DNA from: Rhodothermales bacterium | Lineage (GTDB): Bacteria; Bacteroidota; Rhodothermia; Rhodothermales; JANQRZ01 | DNA length: 64,000 bases | Direction of reading: 5' to 3' | Assembly (NCBI GenBank): GCA_039944855.1 | Contig: JBDUXZ010000002.1 | Coordinates: 124,001 to 188,000, forward strand | Shown here: positions 42,245 to 50,397 of the stretch, piece by piece | Layout of the letters: the number at the start of each line of letters is the position of its first letter | Position numbering within the stretch: the first letter of the stretch is position 1 | Notes under the pieces: generated by a model | The model's database searches: none | What the model was told of the DNA's origin: nothing | What the model saw: only the letters and a program-made list of their open reading frames with translations | Made by a program: the position numbers and the translations under genes

Positions 42245-42272
42245 GTAGGGGCACGGCGTGCTGTGCCTCTAC
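42245..42272. repeat. 28-bp palindrome family, copy 4
   Basis: This 28-bp element begins GTAGGGGCAC and ends GTGCCTCTAC; as RNA every position can pair if two G-U pairs are allowed. Its right end contains the complement of the TAG stop codon of the ABC ATPase gene (42269-42271), so the repeat provides the stop. It lies between the ATPase and the first permease gene. Confidence 0.8.
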
Positions 42273-43021
42273 GGTTCGGCCACCGCCGCGGCTTTGATGA
42301 ACGGGACGCGCCCGCCGTAGGTCAGCCGGAGGTTCGCCTCGGTGAACACCTCGTCGACGGGCCCGGCGGCGATGCGGCGGACGTTGAGCAACAGCGCCCA
42401 ATCGAAATATTCCGGCACGGTCTGCAGGTCGTGGTGGACGACGACGAGGGTCTTGCCCGCCTGCCGCAACTCTTGCAAGAGCGTCACGATCGCCCGCTCC
42501 GTCGTCGCGTCGACGCCCTGGAACGGCTCGTCCATGAAGTAGACCTGCGCGTCCTGCACGAGCGCGCGGGCGAGGAAGACACGCTGCTGCTGCCCGCCGG
42601 AGAGCTGCGAGATCTGCCGATCCGCGAAGTCCTGCATTCCAACTTTTTCGAGTGCCGCGAGCGCCTGCCCACGCTCCCGTTTTCCTGGGCGGCGGAGCCA
42701 GCCGAGCCGGCCGTAGAGCCCCATCATCACCACGTCGAGCACACTCGTCGGGAAGTCCCAGTCGACGGAGCCGCGCTGCGGGACGTACGCGACGAGCTGC
42801 CGCTGCCGGGCGTAGGACTCGCCGTAGATCAGCGTCTGCCCCGCCGCCACGTCCGTCAGCCCGAGCATCGCTTTGATGAGCGTCGTCTTCCCCGCCCCGT
42901 TCGGCCCGACAATCGCGAGCAGCACGCCTTCGGGCACGGTGAGATCCACGTCCCACAGCACGGGCGCATCGCGGTAGGCGACGGTGAGGTCGGTGACTTC
43001 GATCGCGGGCGTCGTCGTCAT
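42269..43021 (-). CDS. Metal ABC transporter ATP-binding protein
   Basis: This 250-residue ATPase energises Zn/Mn uptake. The Walker A motif is [15 protein letters not shown], the signature is [21 protein letters not shown], Walker B is [16 protein letters not shown] and the H-loop is [16 protein letters not shown] after Walker B is typical of the ZnuC/TroB/MntB branch. The start overlaps the binding-protein gene by 4 bp. The TAG stop falls in a dispersed palindrome. Confidence 0.95.
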   Translation of the reverse strand: MTTTPAIEVTDLTVAYRDAPVLWDVDLTVPEGVLLAIVGPNGAGKTTLIKAMLGLTDVAAGQTLIYGESYARQRQLVAYVPQRGSVDWDFPTSVLDVVMMGLYGRLGWLRRPGKRERGQALAALEKVGMQDFADRQISQLSGGQQQRVFLARALVQDAQVYFMDEPFQGVDATTERAIVTLLQELRQAGKTLVVVHHDLQTVPEYFDWALLLNVRRIAAGPVDEVFTEANLRLTYGGRVPFIKAAAVAEP

Positions 43022-43971
43022 CGCTGCGCCACGGGCTCACCGACGAGCGCGTCGACGATCGTGCTCACGTTGTGGCGGATCATCCCGACGTAGTCCTCGG
43101 CCCCGGAGCCTGTGCCGCCGAGCGCATCCGAGTACAGGTTGCCGCCGATCTCGACGTCGTGCCCGCGCGCGCGGACCGCCTCGCGGACCGCCTCAATCGA
43201 GCGCGCCGGGACCGACGACTCGACGAAGAGCGCCGGGACTTCCCGCTCGGCGACGAACGCGGCGAGGTTTTGCACATCCGCCGTGCCCGCCTCCGTCGCC
43301 GTCGAGATACCCTGCAAACCGTGCACGTCGAAGCCGTAGGCGCGGCCGAAGTAGCCGAACGCATCATGCGCGGTGACGAGGATGCGCTGCTCGGCGGGCA
43401 GGCGCTCCACCTCACTGCGGACCCACGCATCGAGGCTGTCGAGCCGCTGTTCGTACGTGGCGGCGCGAGCGCGATAGCTGTCCGCGTGCGCCGTATCGAG
43501 CGCGGCGAGGCGTTCGGCGACGGTCCCGACGGCGTCGCGCCACATCGACACGTCCATCCACACGTGCGGATCGTAGTTGCCGGCGAACGCGGGCGGCGAC
43601 GTGAGTTGGCTCCGGTCGATGTCGTCGGTCACGGCAGCGGCGCGGTCGCCGAGCCGTTCGAGCACGTCGACCATCTTGCCTTCGAGGTGGAGGCCGTTGT
43701 AGAGGATGAGGTCGGCGGCGGCCATCCGGCCCACGTCGCCCTCGCTCGCTTTGTAGAGGTGCGGGTCGACGCCGGCCCCCATGAGCCCGACGACCTCGAC
43801 GCGGTCGCCACCGACTTCCCTCGCGAGGTCGGCGACCATCGACGTGGTCGCGACGATGCGGACGGGCCGCTCGCTGAGGGAACGCGACGTGCTCGCATCG
43901 GGGCCGCACCCGGCGAACGAGGCGGCGAGCGGGGCGATGAGCGCGAGCAGGAGGAAGCGGAGCAATGTCAT
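43018..43971 (-). CDS. Metal-binding lipoprotein of a Zn/Mn ABC transporter (TroA/ZnuA type)
   Basis: This 317-residue cluster 9 binding protein has a lipoprotein signal ([20 protein letters not shown], then GC with Cys22). Putative metal ligands are H71 (GVDPHLYK), H136 (NYDPHVWMD), H202 ([15 protein letters not shown]) and D282 (LYSDALGG), the TroA-type H-H-H-D set. The long loop before residue 136 has no His-rich stretch, unlike many zinc-specific ZnuA proteins. Zn and Mn remain possible. It overlaps the ATPase and DtxR genes by 4 bp each. Confidence 0.94.
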   Translation of the reverse strand: MTLLRFLLLALIAPLAASFAGCGPDASTSRSLSERPVRIVATTSMVADLAREVGGDRVEVVGLMGAGVDPHLYKASEGDVGRMAAADLILYNGLHLEGKMVDVLERLGDRAAAVTDDIDRSQLTSPPAFAGNYDPHVWMDVSMWRDAVGTVAERLAALDTAHADSYRARAATYEQRLDSLDAWVRSEVERLPAEQRILVTAHDAFGYFGRAYGFDVHGLQGISTATEAGTADVQNLAAFVAEREVPALFVESSVPARSIEAVREAVRARGHDVEIGGNLYSDALGGTGSGAEDYVGMIRHNVSTIVDALVGEPVAQR

Positions 43972-44630
43972 GCGAGTTGGAGGTCGGTAACGAGGATGAA
44001 GCGGGCGGCTTTGCGCCCCACGGTCCGCTCGGCCCCGCCGACGCGGATGGTGAGCGGGCCGTCGAACGGGGCGACGGCGAGGACTTCGAGCGGCGTCTGC
44101 GGATAGAGGCCGAGGTCGCCGACGTAGCGCAGCAAGTCAGCGTCGTGGTCGCTCACCTCGGCGACGATGCCCTGCGTTCCCGCTTCGAGTTCGGCGAGCG
44201 GGACGGTGACGATTTCGGCGATTTCGAGGTCGAGCGTCGGGATCGGCGCGCCGTGCGGGTCGACGGTCGGGTGGCCGAGGGCGGCGTCCATCCGCGCTTC
44301 GAGGTCTTCGGAGAGCACGTGCTCGATCCGCTCGGCCTCGGCGTGGACGCGGTCCCACGGGACGCCGAGCGCCTCGTGCAAATACGTCTCGATGAGGCGG
44401 TGGTGGCGGATGACTTCGAGGGCGATCCGCTCGCCGGCAGGCGTGAGCGCGACGCCGCGGTAGGGCTCGTGCGTGACGAGGTTCATCCCCGCCAACTTCT
44501 TCACCATCCCCGTCACCGACGCCGCCGTGACGTCGAGCCGCTCGGCGAGGGCCGAGGTCGTGACGGCGGCCTCAACCCGGCCGAGGTCGTAGATCGTCTT
44601 GAGGTAGTCCTCGACCGCTTGCGTGTGCAT
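43968..44630 (-). CDS. DtxR/MntR-family metal-dependent repressor
   Basis: This 220-residue regulator starts MHTQAVEDYLKTIYDLGRVE at ATG 44630. It has the winged helix (VTTSALAERLDVTAASVTGMVKKLAG), the metal-binding and dimerisation domain (RHHRLIETYLHEALGVPWDRVHAEAERIEHVLS with His and Glu ligands), and a C-terminal FeoA/SH3-like domain (VPLAELEAGTQGIVAEVSD). Its stop overlaps the binding-protein start, so the regulator heads the uptake operon. It should repress the operon when metal is replete. A putative operator lies upstream. Confidence 0.93.
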   Translation of the reverse strand: MHTQAVEDYLKTIYDLGRVEAAVTTSALAERLDVTAASVTGMVKKLAGMNLVTHEPYRGVALTPAGERIALEVIRHHRLIETYLHEALGVPWDRVHAEAERIEHVLSEDLEARMDAALGHPTVDPHGAPIPTLDLEIAEIVTVPLAELEAGTQGIVAEVSDHDADLLRYVGDLGLYPQTPLEVLAVAPFDGPLTIRVGGAERTVGRKAARFILVTDLQLA

Positions 44631-44664
44631 GGGAGCGCGAAAGTTGATCGGGGCCAATTTCAAG

Positions 44665-44680
44665 TTTAGCTTTGCCTAAA
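44665..44680. promoter_or_regulatory. Putative DtxR-family operator
   Basis: TTTAG-N6-CTAAA (44665-44669 and 44676-44680) is a palindrome in an AT-rich segment between the divergent DtxR-family gene (start 44630) and the outer-membrane protein gene (start 44717). Its half-sites resemble the TTAGG/CCTAA half-sites bound by DtxR and MntR. It could control both directions. Inference from motif and position. Confidence 0.5.
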
Positions 44681-44716
44681 TCAAGTCTTCGCCTCCCCAA
44701 CACTCCGACAGCGCCA

Positions 44717-45460
44717 ATGTTCCGCCTCCTCGTACTCGCACTCCTGTGCGGCTCGGCTGCCGCCGCCCAGCCCCTCCCTGACCTCGTCACTGACCGGCCG
44801 GACTTCACCGAGAGCGCCGTCGTCGTCCCGCTCGGCTACGTGCAAGCCGAGGCCGGCGTGAGCTTCATCGACAATGGTCCCATCGACAGCTTCAGCGGCC
44901 CGGAACTGCTCGTCCGGTGGACGCCACTCTCCCGCGTCGAACTCCGCTTCGGTGCACCGGACTACATCGCCACGGACGACGCCGACGGTTTCGGCGACCC
45001 GTCGCTCGGGACGAAGGTGCAGTTCGGCCCGTTCGCGCAGTGGGACCTCGCGGTGATTGCGACGGCCTCGCTCCCCGTCGGCGACGACGCCTTCAGCAGC
45101 GGCACGATCGATCCCGACGTGATCGTGACGACCGCGCTCGCGGCGAGCGACTACCTCGCATACGGCGGACAGGTCGGCGTGGGCCGCGACGGCGCGGCCG
45201 ACCTGTGGCTCTTCGATGCCACCCTCGTGCAGAGCGCGAGCTTCCCAGAAGACGCTCCCCTTTTCTTCAACGAACGGTGGGGCGCTTTCATCGAGCTTGC
45301 CCTGACCGTGCCCGAGCGGGGCGGGGCCGCCCTCCTCCAGCATATGGGCGGCACGTACGCGCTCTCCCCCAACACCCAACTCGACTTCCACTTCGGAACG
45401 GGCCTGACGAACGCCGCGCCGACGAGCCTGTTCGGTGTGGGACTTACGGTGCGGAAGTAG
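44717..45460 (+). CDS. Outer-membrane transporter-like protein (MetA phenol-degradation family)
   Basis: This 247-residue protein has a signal peptide (MFRLLVLALLCGSAAAA, start at 44717) and the family opening LVTDRPDFTESAVVVPLGYVQAEAGV, followed by alternating beta strands of an outer-membrane barrel (VELRFGAPDYI, GFGDPSLGTKVQF, WDLAVIATASLPVGD). This is the pattern of the 'MetA pathway of phenol degradation' family, whose role is unclear. Divergent from the DtxR-family regulator and sharing its putative operator, so metal control is possible. Its 3' end overlaps the convergent gene by 17 bp. Confidence 0.78.
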   Translation: MFRLLVLALLCGSAAAAQPLPDLVTDRPDFTESAVVVPLGYVQAEAGVSFIDNGPIDSFSGPELLVRWTPLSRVELRFGAPDYIATDDADGFGDPSLGTKVQFGPFAQWDLAVIATASLPVGDDAFSSGTIDPDVIVTTALAASDYLAYGGQVGVGRDGAADLWLFDATLVQSASFPEDAPLFFNERWGAFIELALTVPERGGAALLQHMGGTYALSPNTQLDFHFGTGLTNAAPTSLFGVGLTVRK

Positions 45461-46628
45461 CCGACGGGTCGATGGTTTGGAACGTCGAGTCGACGGCCTC
45501 GGGCGTGTCGATCCAGTCGGCGACGAAAATATTCGTGTCGCGGCTCGGCGTGCGCGTCGCGTTGCGGTTCGAGGCGAAGACGAGGCGGTCGCCGCTGAAC
45601 GAGAACATCGGGAACGCATCGAACGTGCCGCTGTGCGTGACCTGCTGCAGCCCCGTCCCGTCGAGGTTGACGAGGAAGAGGTCGAAGAGCCGGCCGCTCT
45701 CGGTGTGGTGGTTCGAGGCGAAGATGATGCGCTCGCCGGAGGGGTGGAAGAACGGCGCCCAGTTCGCGCCGGGCAGGTCGGTCACGCGGACGGCGTTCTG
45801 CCCGTTGGCGTCAGCGACGTAGAGGTCGAGCTGCGACGGCTCGACGAGGTCGCGGCTGAGGAGGTCGCGGTACTTCTGCGCGGCCTCGCCCTCGGGCCGG
45901 CTCGCGCGCCAGACGATCTGCGAGCCGTCGGGCGAGAAGAACGCGCCGCCGTCGTAGCCGAGCGTGTTCGTGAGTTGGATCGTCTCCCCGGTCTCCATGT
46001 CGTAGCGCCAGAGATCGAGGTCGCCAGAGCGCGTCGAGGTGAAGATGACGTAGCGGCCGTCGGGGCTGACGGTGGCCTCGGCGTCGTAGCCCTCGCCGCC
46101 AATGAGCACCTCGCGGTTCGAGCCGTCGGGGTCGGCGACGTAGATGTCGAAGTCGGGGTAGATGGCCCACGCGTAAACGCCGGGTGCGGTCTCCGGCGGA
46201 GCGGGGCACGCGGGGTCGCCTGCGACCGTGGACGCGTAGACGATGCGGTCGTCGGGGAAGAAGTAGCCGCACGTCGTCCGGCCCTGCCCGGAGGAGACGA
46301 GGGCGTACTGCGTGCTGTCGCCGAGCGCGGTGCCGTCGGCGTTCATCACAAACTGCTGGTCGCAGCCCTGCGGGTTGATCGCGCTCCAGTCGCTCTGGAA
46401 GATGAGCTGATCGTTGTCGAAGCTCCAGTACGCCTCGGCGTTGTTGCCGCCGAAGGTGAGCTGCCGGATGTTGCGGAGGTGCACTTCGCCGGCGAAGCGG
46501 AGCGTGTCCGCCGCCGGGTCGTAGACCTCAGCGTCGGCATCGACGCGTTCGACCTCGCAACCGGTACCGAAAGCGAGCGGGAGCAGGAGTACGACGAGAG
46601 CGAGGGGAACGTGGCGAAGCAAGCCCAT
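45444..46628 (-). CDS. TolB-like PD40 propeller lipoprotein
   Basis: This 394-residue lipoprotein (start at 46628; MGLLRHVPLALVVLLLPLAF then a lipobox ending at Cys) carries six or so propeller blades with SPDG-type repeats (SFDNDQLIFQS, FFPDDRIVYAST, VSPDGRYVIFTS, FSPDGSQIVWRA, FHPSGERIIFAS, FSFSGDRLVFAS). It is a PD40/TolB-type propeller, about the length of TolB. No protease domain is attached. It may bind surface or periplasmic partners. Convergent 17-bp overlap with the previous gene. Confidence 0.85.
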   Translation of the reverse strand: MGLLRHVPLALVVLLLPLAFGTGCEVERVDADAEVYDPAADTLRFAGEVHLRNIRQLTFGGNNAEAYWSFDNDQLIFQSDWSAINPQGCDQQFVMNADGTALGDSTQYALVSSGQGRTTCGYFFPDDRIVYASTVAGDPACPAPPETAPGVYAWAIYPDFDIYVADPDGSNREVLIGGEGYDAEATVSPDGRYVIFTSTRSGDLDLWRYDMETGETIQLTNTLGYDGGAFFSPDGSQIVWRASRPEGEAAQKYRDLLSRDLVEPSQLDLYVADANGQNAVRVTDLPGANWAPFFHPSGERIIFASNHHTESGRLFDLFLVNLDGTGLQQVTHSGTFDAFPMFSFSGDRLVFASNRNATRTPSRDTNIFVADWIDTPEAVDSTFQTIDPSATSAP

Positions 46629-46758
46629 AGGGGTAAACTTTGGAGGGAAGGCGGGGTACAAGTCCGGGCCTCAACGCGGCCCCGGCCGCGGAAGTTGCGG
46701 CACACGCCCCCTCCCCCGCCACCTCTCATTCGCATATTCTCCGGCCCTTCTTCCGCCC

Positions 46759-47568
46759 ATGCAGTCCTCGCACGAACAAGCCGTTATCGACTTCGACCGC
46801 GACGTCCTCCACGCCAGCCGCGAGCGCCCCGTCCTCGTCGATTTCTGGGCCGCGTGGTGCGGCCCCTGCCGCGTCCTCGGCCCGGTGCTCGAAAAGCTCG
46901 ACGCCGAGGCGGGCAATGCGTGGACGCTCGTAAAAATCGACACGGAGGCGAACCCGGAGATCGCGGCGCACATGGGGATTCGCGGCATCCCGGCCGTGAA
47001 GCTGTTCGTCGATGGGGGCGTCGTCGCCGAGTTCACGGGCGCGCTCCCCGAGGCCGCCGTCCGCCGCTGGCTCGACGAGCACCTCCCGAGCCCGCAGCGC
47101 GAGCAGTTCGCCCGTGCCGAGGCGCTCCTCGCGGAGGGGGACGAGGCCGAAGCCCGCGCCCTCCTCGAATCGGTTCTCCGCGACGCACCCGACGACGAAG
47201 CGACCCGCGCCCTCCTCGCCCGGCTCCTCGTGTTCGACGAGCCGGAGCGCGCGGCCGACTTCGTTAACGGGCTGTACACCCCCGAGGCCGATGCCGTCCG
47301 CACGCTCGCCCGCTTCCTCGTCCTCCCTGACGATCCGACCGCGCTCGACGACGCGCCCGTACGCACCGACTACCTCGCCGCCGCGTCCACCCTCCGCGAC
47401 GGCGACGCGGACGCGGCGCTCGACCGGCTCATCGCGATCGTTCAGCGTGACCGTAGCTTCGACGACGACGGCGCGCGGAAGGCGGCCGTCGCCCTCTTCG
47501 TCCTCCTCGGTGACGAGGACCCCGTCGTGCAGCGGCACCGGCCCGTGTTCAACCGCTCCCTCTACTAA
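46759..47568 (+). CDS. CnoX/YbbN-like thioredoxin with C-terminal helical repeat
   Basis: This 269-residue cytoplasmic protein has an N-terminal thioredoxin domain with active site W33-C34-G-P-C37 and cis-proline GIRGIPAVKLF. A TPR-like region follows (ARAEALLAEGDEAEARALL, AAASTLRDGDADAALDRL). This architecture is that of CnoX (YbbN), a chaperone-redoxin protecting proteins from oxidation. Unlike E. coli CnoX, both active-site cysteines are kept. It starts a short plus-strand run with the thioesterase gene 10 bp downstream. Confidence 0.88.
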   Translation: MQSSHEQAVIDFDRDVLHASRERPVLVDFWAAWCGPCRVLGPVLEKLDAEAGNAWTLVKIDTEANPEIAAHMGIRGIPAVKLFVDGGVVAEFTGALPEAAVRRWLDEHLPSPQREQFARAEALLAEGDEAEARALLESVLRDAPDDEATRALLARLLVFDEPERAADFVNGLYTPEADAVRTLARFLVLPDDPTALDDAPVRTDYLAAASTLRDGDADAALDRLIAIVQRDRSFDDDGARKAAVALFVLLGDEDPVVQRHRPVFNRSLY

Positions 47569-47578
47569 CCCCCGCCCC

Positions 47579-47989
47579 GTGCCCGCTCTCCTCCACACCA
47601 CCCGCCTCCCCGTCCGCTGGGGCGATCAGGACGCCCTCGGCCACGTCAACAACGCGACGTACTTCACCTACTTCGAGCAGGCCCGCATCGAAGCGCTCGA
47701 CCGCGTCTTTCCCGACGGCTGGGCTGACGGCGGCCCCATCCTCGCCGCCATCAGCTGCGATTTCAAGCGGCCGATCCACTACCCGGCGACCGTCGTCGTC
47801 CGCGTCTACGGCGGCGAACCCGGCAGGACCTCGTTCCCCAACTCGTACGAGTTGACCGTCGAGGGCGACGACGAGACGGTCGTCGCGACGGCCGAGGCGC
47901 GGCTCGTATGGGTCTCGCAGGAAACGGGCCGTCCCGTGCCGATTCCCGACGCCCTCCGCGACGCGCTCACCGCCGAGTCCCCCGCCTGA
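47579..47989 (+). CDS. Acyl-CoA thioesterase, 4HBT family
   Basis: This 136-residue hotdog-fold protein has RWGDQDALGHVNNATYFTYF, the 4HBT/YbgC-type signature with the catalytic aspartate and HVNN, then FKRPIHYPATVVVRV. The start is GTG at 47579. It should hydrolyse acyl-CoA or acyl-ACP thioesters. The TGATG junction couples it to the MaoC-like gene, suggesting a shared lipid-metabolism role. Confidence 0.88.
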   Translation: MPALLHTTRLPVRWGDQDALGHVNNATYFTYFEQARIEALDRVFPDGWADGGPILAAISCDFKRPIHYPATVVVRVYGGEPGRTSFPNSYELTVEGDDETVVATAEARLVWVSQETGRPVPIPDALRDALTAESPA

Positions 47990-48444
47990 TGACGGACTAC
48001 ACGCTCGCCACCCTCTCCGATTTCGTCGGCCGCGAACTCGGCGTCTCCGACTGGCTGACCGTCGATCAGGCCCGGATCGACGCCTTCGCGGAGTGCACGG
48101 GCGACCGGCAGTGGATCCACGTCGACCCGGAGCGCGCGCGCGAAGGCCCGTTCGGCACGACGATCGCGCACGGCTTCCTCACGCTCTCGCTCCTCCCCAC
48201 CCTGCGCGGGCAGATCGGCGTCGCGCCCGAGGGCGTGGCGCAGGTGCTCAACTACGGCGCGGACCGCGTGCGCTTCCTGACGCCGGTGAAAGCGGGCGCC
48301 CGCATCCGCGTCCGCGTCACGCTCGTCTCCGTCGAGCCGAAGGGGCCGGGCCGCACGCTCGTCAAAACCGAAAACACCGTCGAGATCGACGGCGAGGACC
48401 GGCCGGCGCTCGTCGCCGACACCCTCGCGCTGATGATCGCGTAA
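47989..48444 (+). CDS. MaoC-family enoyl-CoA hydratase-like protein
   Basis: This 151-residue hotdog protein has FAECTGDRQWIHVDPERA and FGTTIAHGFLTLSLLP, the MaoC/R-hydratase signature with catalytic Asp and His. It probably hydrates or dehydrates (R)-3-hydroxyacyl thioesters. Its start overlaps the thioesterase stop by one base. A 131-bp gap containing a dispersed palindrome separates it from the SDR gene. Confidence 0.9.
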   Translation: MTDYTLATLSDFVGRELGVSDWLTVDQARIDAFAECTGDRQWIHVDPERAREGPFGTTIAHGFLTLSLLPTLRGQIGVAPEGVAQVLNYGADRVRFLTPVKAGARIRVRVTLVSVEPKGPGRTLVKTENTVEIDGEDRPALVADTLALMIA

Positions 48445-48477
48445 ACGGGCGTGTCGGGCGCGGTGCTCGTCCCAATC

Positions 48478-48511
48478 AGGGCAGACACAGAGGTCTGCCC
48501 CTACGGGTGCC
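48478..48511. repeat. 34-bp dispersed palindromic repeat, copy B
   Basis: This is the exact reverse complement of 22725-22758; the core hairpin arms are GGGCAGAC/GTCTGCCC. It lies between the MaoC-like and SDR genes. A compensated variant is at 1098-1124. Confidence 0.85.
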
Positions 48512-48575
48512 CGGGATGTGGCGTATGCCGTAGCTTCGTCGATCTCTTCCCCCTCCACCCTCCCTCCCGCCCCCC

Positions 48576-49403
48576 ATGCTCTTCGAGAATCAGGTCGTCG
48601 TCATCACCGGAGCGGGGCGCGGGATCGGGGCCGCGGCCGCACGCGGGTTCGCGCGCGAGGGCGCGTCCGTCGTCGTCAACGACCTCGACGCGGAGCCGGC
48701 CGAGGCCGTCGTGCGCGAGATCGAAGCGGCGGGCGGGGCGGCGCTCGCCGTGCCCGGCAGCGTCACCGACGACGGCTTCCCCGAAGCCCTCCTCGAACGC
48801 GCCGTCGAACGCTTCGGCAAGCTCAACGTGCTCGTCAACAACGCCGGATTTCTGTGGGACGGCATGCTCCACACGATGACCGACGAGCAGTGGCACGCCG
48901 TGCTCGCGGTCCACACGTTCGCGCCGTTTCGGATGATCCGCGCCGCGGCGCCGTACCTCCGCGAGCCGGGCAAACAAGCGCTGGCTGCGGGAGAGCCGAT
49001 CTCCGAGAACCGCTGCATCGTCAACATCTCGTCCACGAGCGGGCTGCACGGAAATGTCGGGCAGGCCAACTACGCCACCGCGAAGATGGGCATCGTCGGG
49101 CTGACGAAGACGGTCGCGAAGGAATGGGGTCGGTTCGGCGTGCGGTGCAACGCCGTCGCCTTCGGCTTCATCGACACGCGGATGACGCGGCCGAAGGAGG
49201 ACGGCGAGACCATCGAGGTCGCGGGCACCGAGATCACGCAGGGCATCCCCGAGGCGATGCGCGGTCGGGCGTTCACCGCGAACCCGCTCGGCCGCCCCGG
49301 CACCGACGACGAGGCGGCTGGCGGCATCCTGCTCATGGCCTCACCCCTCGCCGGCTACGTCACCGGCCACACCCTCGAAGTCACCGGCGGCGCCGGCATC
49401 TAA
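48576..49403 (+). CDS. Short-chain dehydrogenase/reductase (FabG-like)
   Basis: This 275-residue Rossmann-fold oxidoreductase has the cofactor motif TGAGRGIGAAAARG, VNNAGFLWDG, the catalytic serine in NISSTSG and the YxxxK pair in YATAKMGIVG. The asparagine in MTRP/INPL-type positions and the C-terminal GGAGI are FabG-like. An acidic residue after the second strand (NDLDAE) suggests NAD preference. With the thioesterase and MaoC-like genes upstream it suggests a small 3-hydroxyacyl or beta-oxidation-type set. Confidence 0.9.
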   Translation: MLFENQVVVITGAGRGIGAAAARGFAREGASVVVNDLDAEPAEAVVREIEAAGGAALAVPGSVTDDGFPEALLERAVERFGKLNVLVNNAGFLWDGMLHTMTDEQWHAVLAVHTFAPFRMIRAAAPYLREPGKQALAAGEPISENRCIVNISSTSGLHGNVGQANYATAKMGIVGLTKTVAKEWGRFGVRCNAVAFGFIDTRMTRPKEDGETIEVAGTEITQGIPEAMRGRAFTANPLGRPGTDDEAAGGILLMASPLAGYVTGHTLEVTGGAGI

Positions 49404-49416
49404 TCTCCCCAACCGC

Positions 49417-49953
49417 ATGGACGACCTCCGCTACCCCCTCGGCCGCTTCGAGCACGATGGCCCTGTCTCCGACGCCGACCTCGCCCGCTGGATCGCGGAC
49501 ATCGAAGCGCTGCCCGCCGCCCTCCGCGCCACCGTCGCCGGGCTCGACGACGCGCAGTTCGACACACCGTACCGGCCAGGCGGCTGGACCGTGCGGCAGG
49601 TCGTCCACCACGTCGGCGACAGCCACCTCAACGCGCTCGCGCGGTTCAAGCTCGCCCTCACCGAGGACACGCCGACGATCAAGCCCTACGCCGAAGCCCG
49701 GTGGGCCGAGTTGGTCGATCACGCGCTCCCCGTCGAGCCCGGCCTCGCGCTCGTCGATGCCGTGCACGCGCGGTGGGTCCCGATCCTGCGCTCGCTGGAC
49801 CGCGACGATCTGGCGCGGACCTATATCCATCCCGAGCGCGACCGGACGCTGGCACTCGATTGGACGGTGGGGATGTACGCGTGGCACGGCCGCCATCACG
49901 TCGCCCACGTCACCGCGCTGCGCGAGCGCGAGGGCTGGAGCGCGCCGTCGTAG
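49417..49953 (+). CDS. DinB-fold putative metal-dependent transferase (YfiT/BstA type)
   Basis: This 178-residue protein of the DinB_2 superfamily has three metal-binding histidines in VVHHVGDSH and AWHGRHHVAHV. The opening PLGRFEHDGPVSDADLARWI with a short insertion before the helical bundle matches YfiT/BstA, a bacillithiol S-transferase. Whether this organism makes bacillithiol is not shown here. It is 13 bp after the SDR gene. Confidence 0.85.
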   Translation: MDDLRYPLGRFEHDGPVSDADLARWIADIEALPAALRATVAGLDDAQFDTPYRPGGWTVRQVVHHVGDSHLNALARFKLALTEDTPTIKPYAEARWAELVDHALPVEPGLALVDAVHARWVPILRSLDRDDLARTYIHPERDRTLALDWTVGMYAWHGRHHVAHVTALREREGWSAPS

Positions 49954-49989
49954 CTTGAGCCGTCCCCCTCCCGCCTCACCCCCACGGCC

Positions 49990-50397
49990 ATGAATGACTA
50001 CGAACGCATCGCCGAACTGATCGAGCAGGGTCAAAAGATCGAAGCGATCAAGCTGCTGCGCGAGAACACCGGCGTTAGCCTCGAAGAAGCGAAGGCGCAG
50101 ATCGAGCGGCTGACGGCCGAGGCGGTCGGGCAGGTCCCGCCTGCCGAGCGGCCCGGCCTCGGCACGAAGGGCCTGCCGGAAGACGTGCTGGCGCTCGCCC
50201 GCGCCGGGCAGAAGCTCGAAGCCATCAAGGTGCTGCGCGAGCGGACCGGGCAGGGCCTCAAGGAATCGAAGGAGCAGATCGAAGCGGCCATGGGCGATAC
50301 GCCGGCCTCGGCGAACTCCCGCGCAGTCGTCATCGCCGCTCTCATCGTGGCCCTTCTCGTCGCGCTGTTGGGCGCCGTGCTCCCGCTCCTCCTCTAG
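49990..50397 (+). CDS. Tail-anchored protein with two L7/L12-like helical repeats
   Basis: This 135-residue protein has two copies of the ribosomal L7/L12 C-terminal motif: IEQGQKIEAIKLLRENTGVS-LEEAKAQIERL (about 10-42) and ARAGQKLEAIKVLRERTGQG-LKESKEQIEAA (about 70-102). A single hydrophobic C-terminal helix (about 109-135) ends at the stop, so it should be a tail-anchored membrane protein with the repeats in the cytoplasm. Function unknown. It converges on the phosphodiesterase gene with a 4-bp overlap. Confidence 0.85.
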   Translation: MNDYERIAELIEQGQKIEAIKLLRENTGVSLEEAKAQIERLTAEAVGQVPPAERPGLGTKGLPEDVLALARAGQKLEAIKVLRERTGQGLKESKEQIEAAMGDTPASANSRAVVIAALIVALLVALLGAVLPLLL

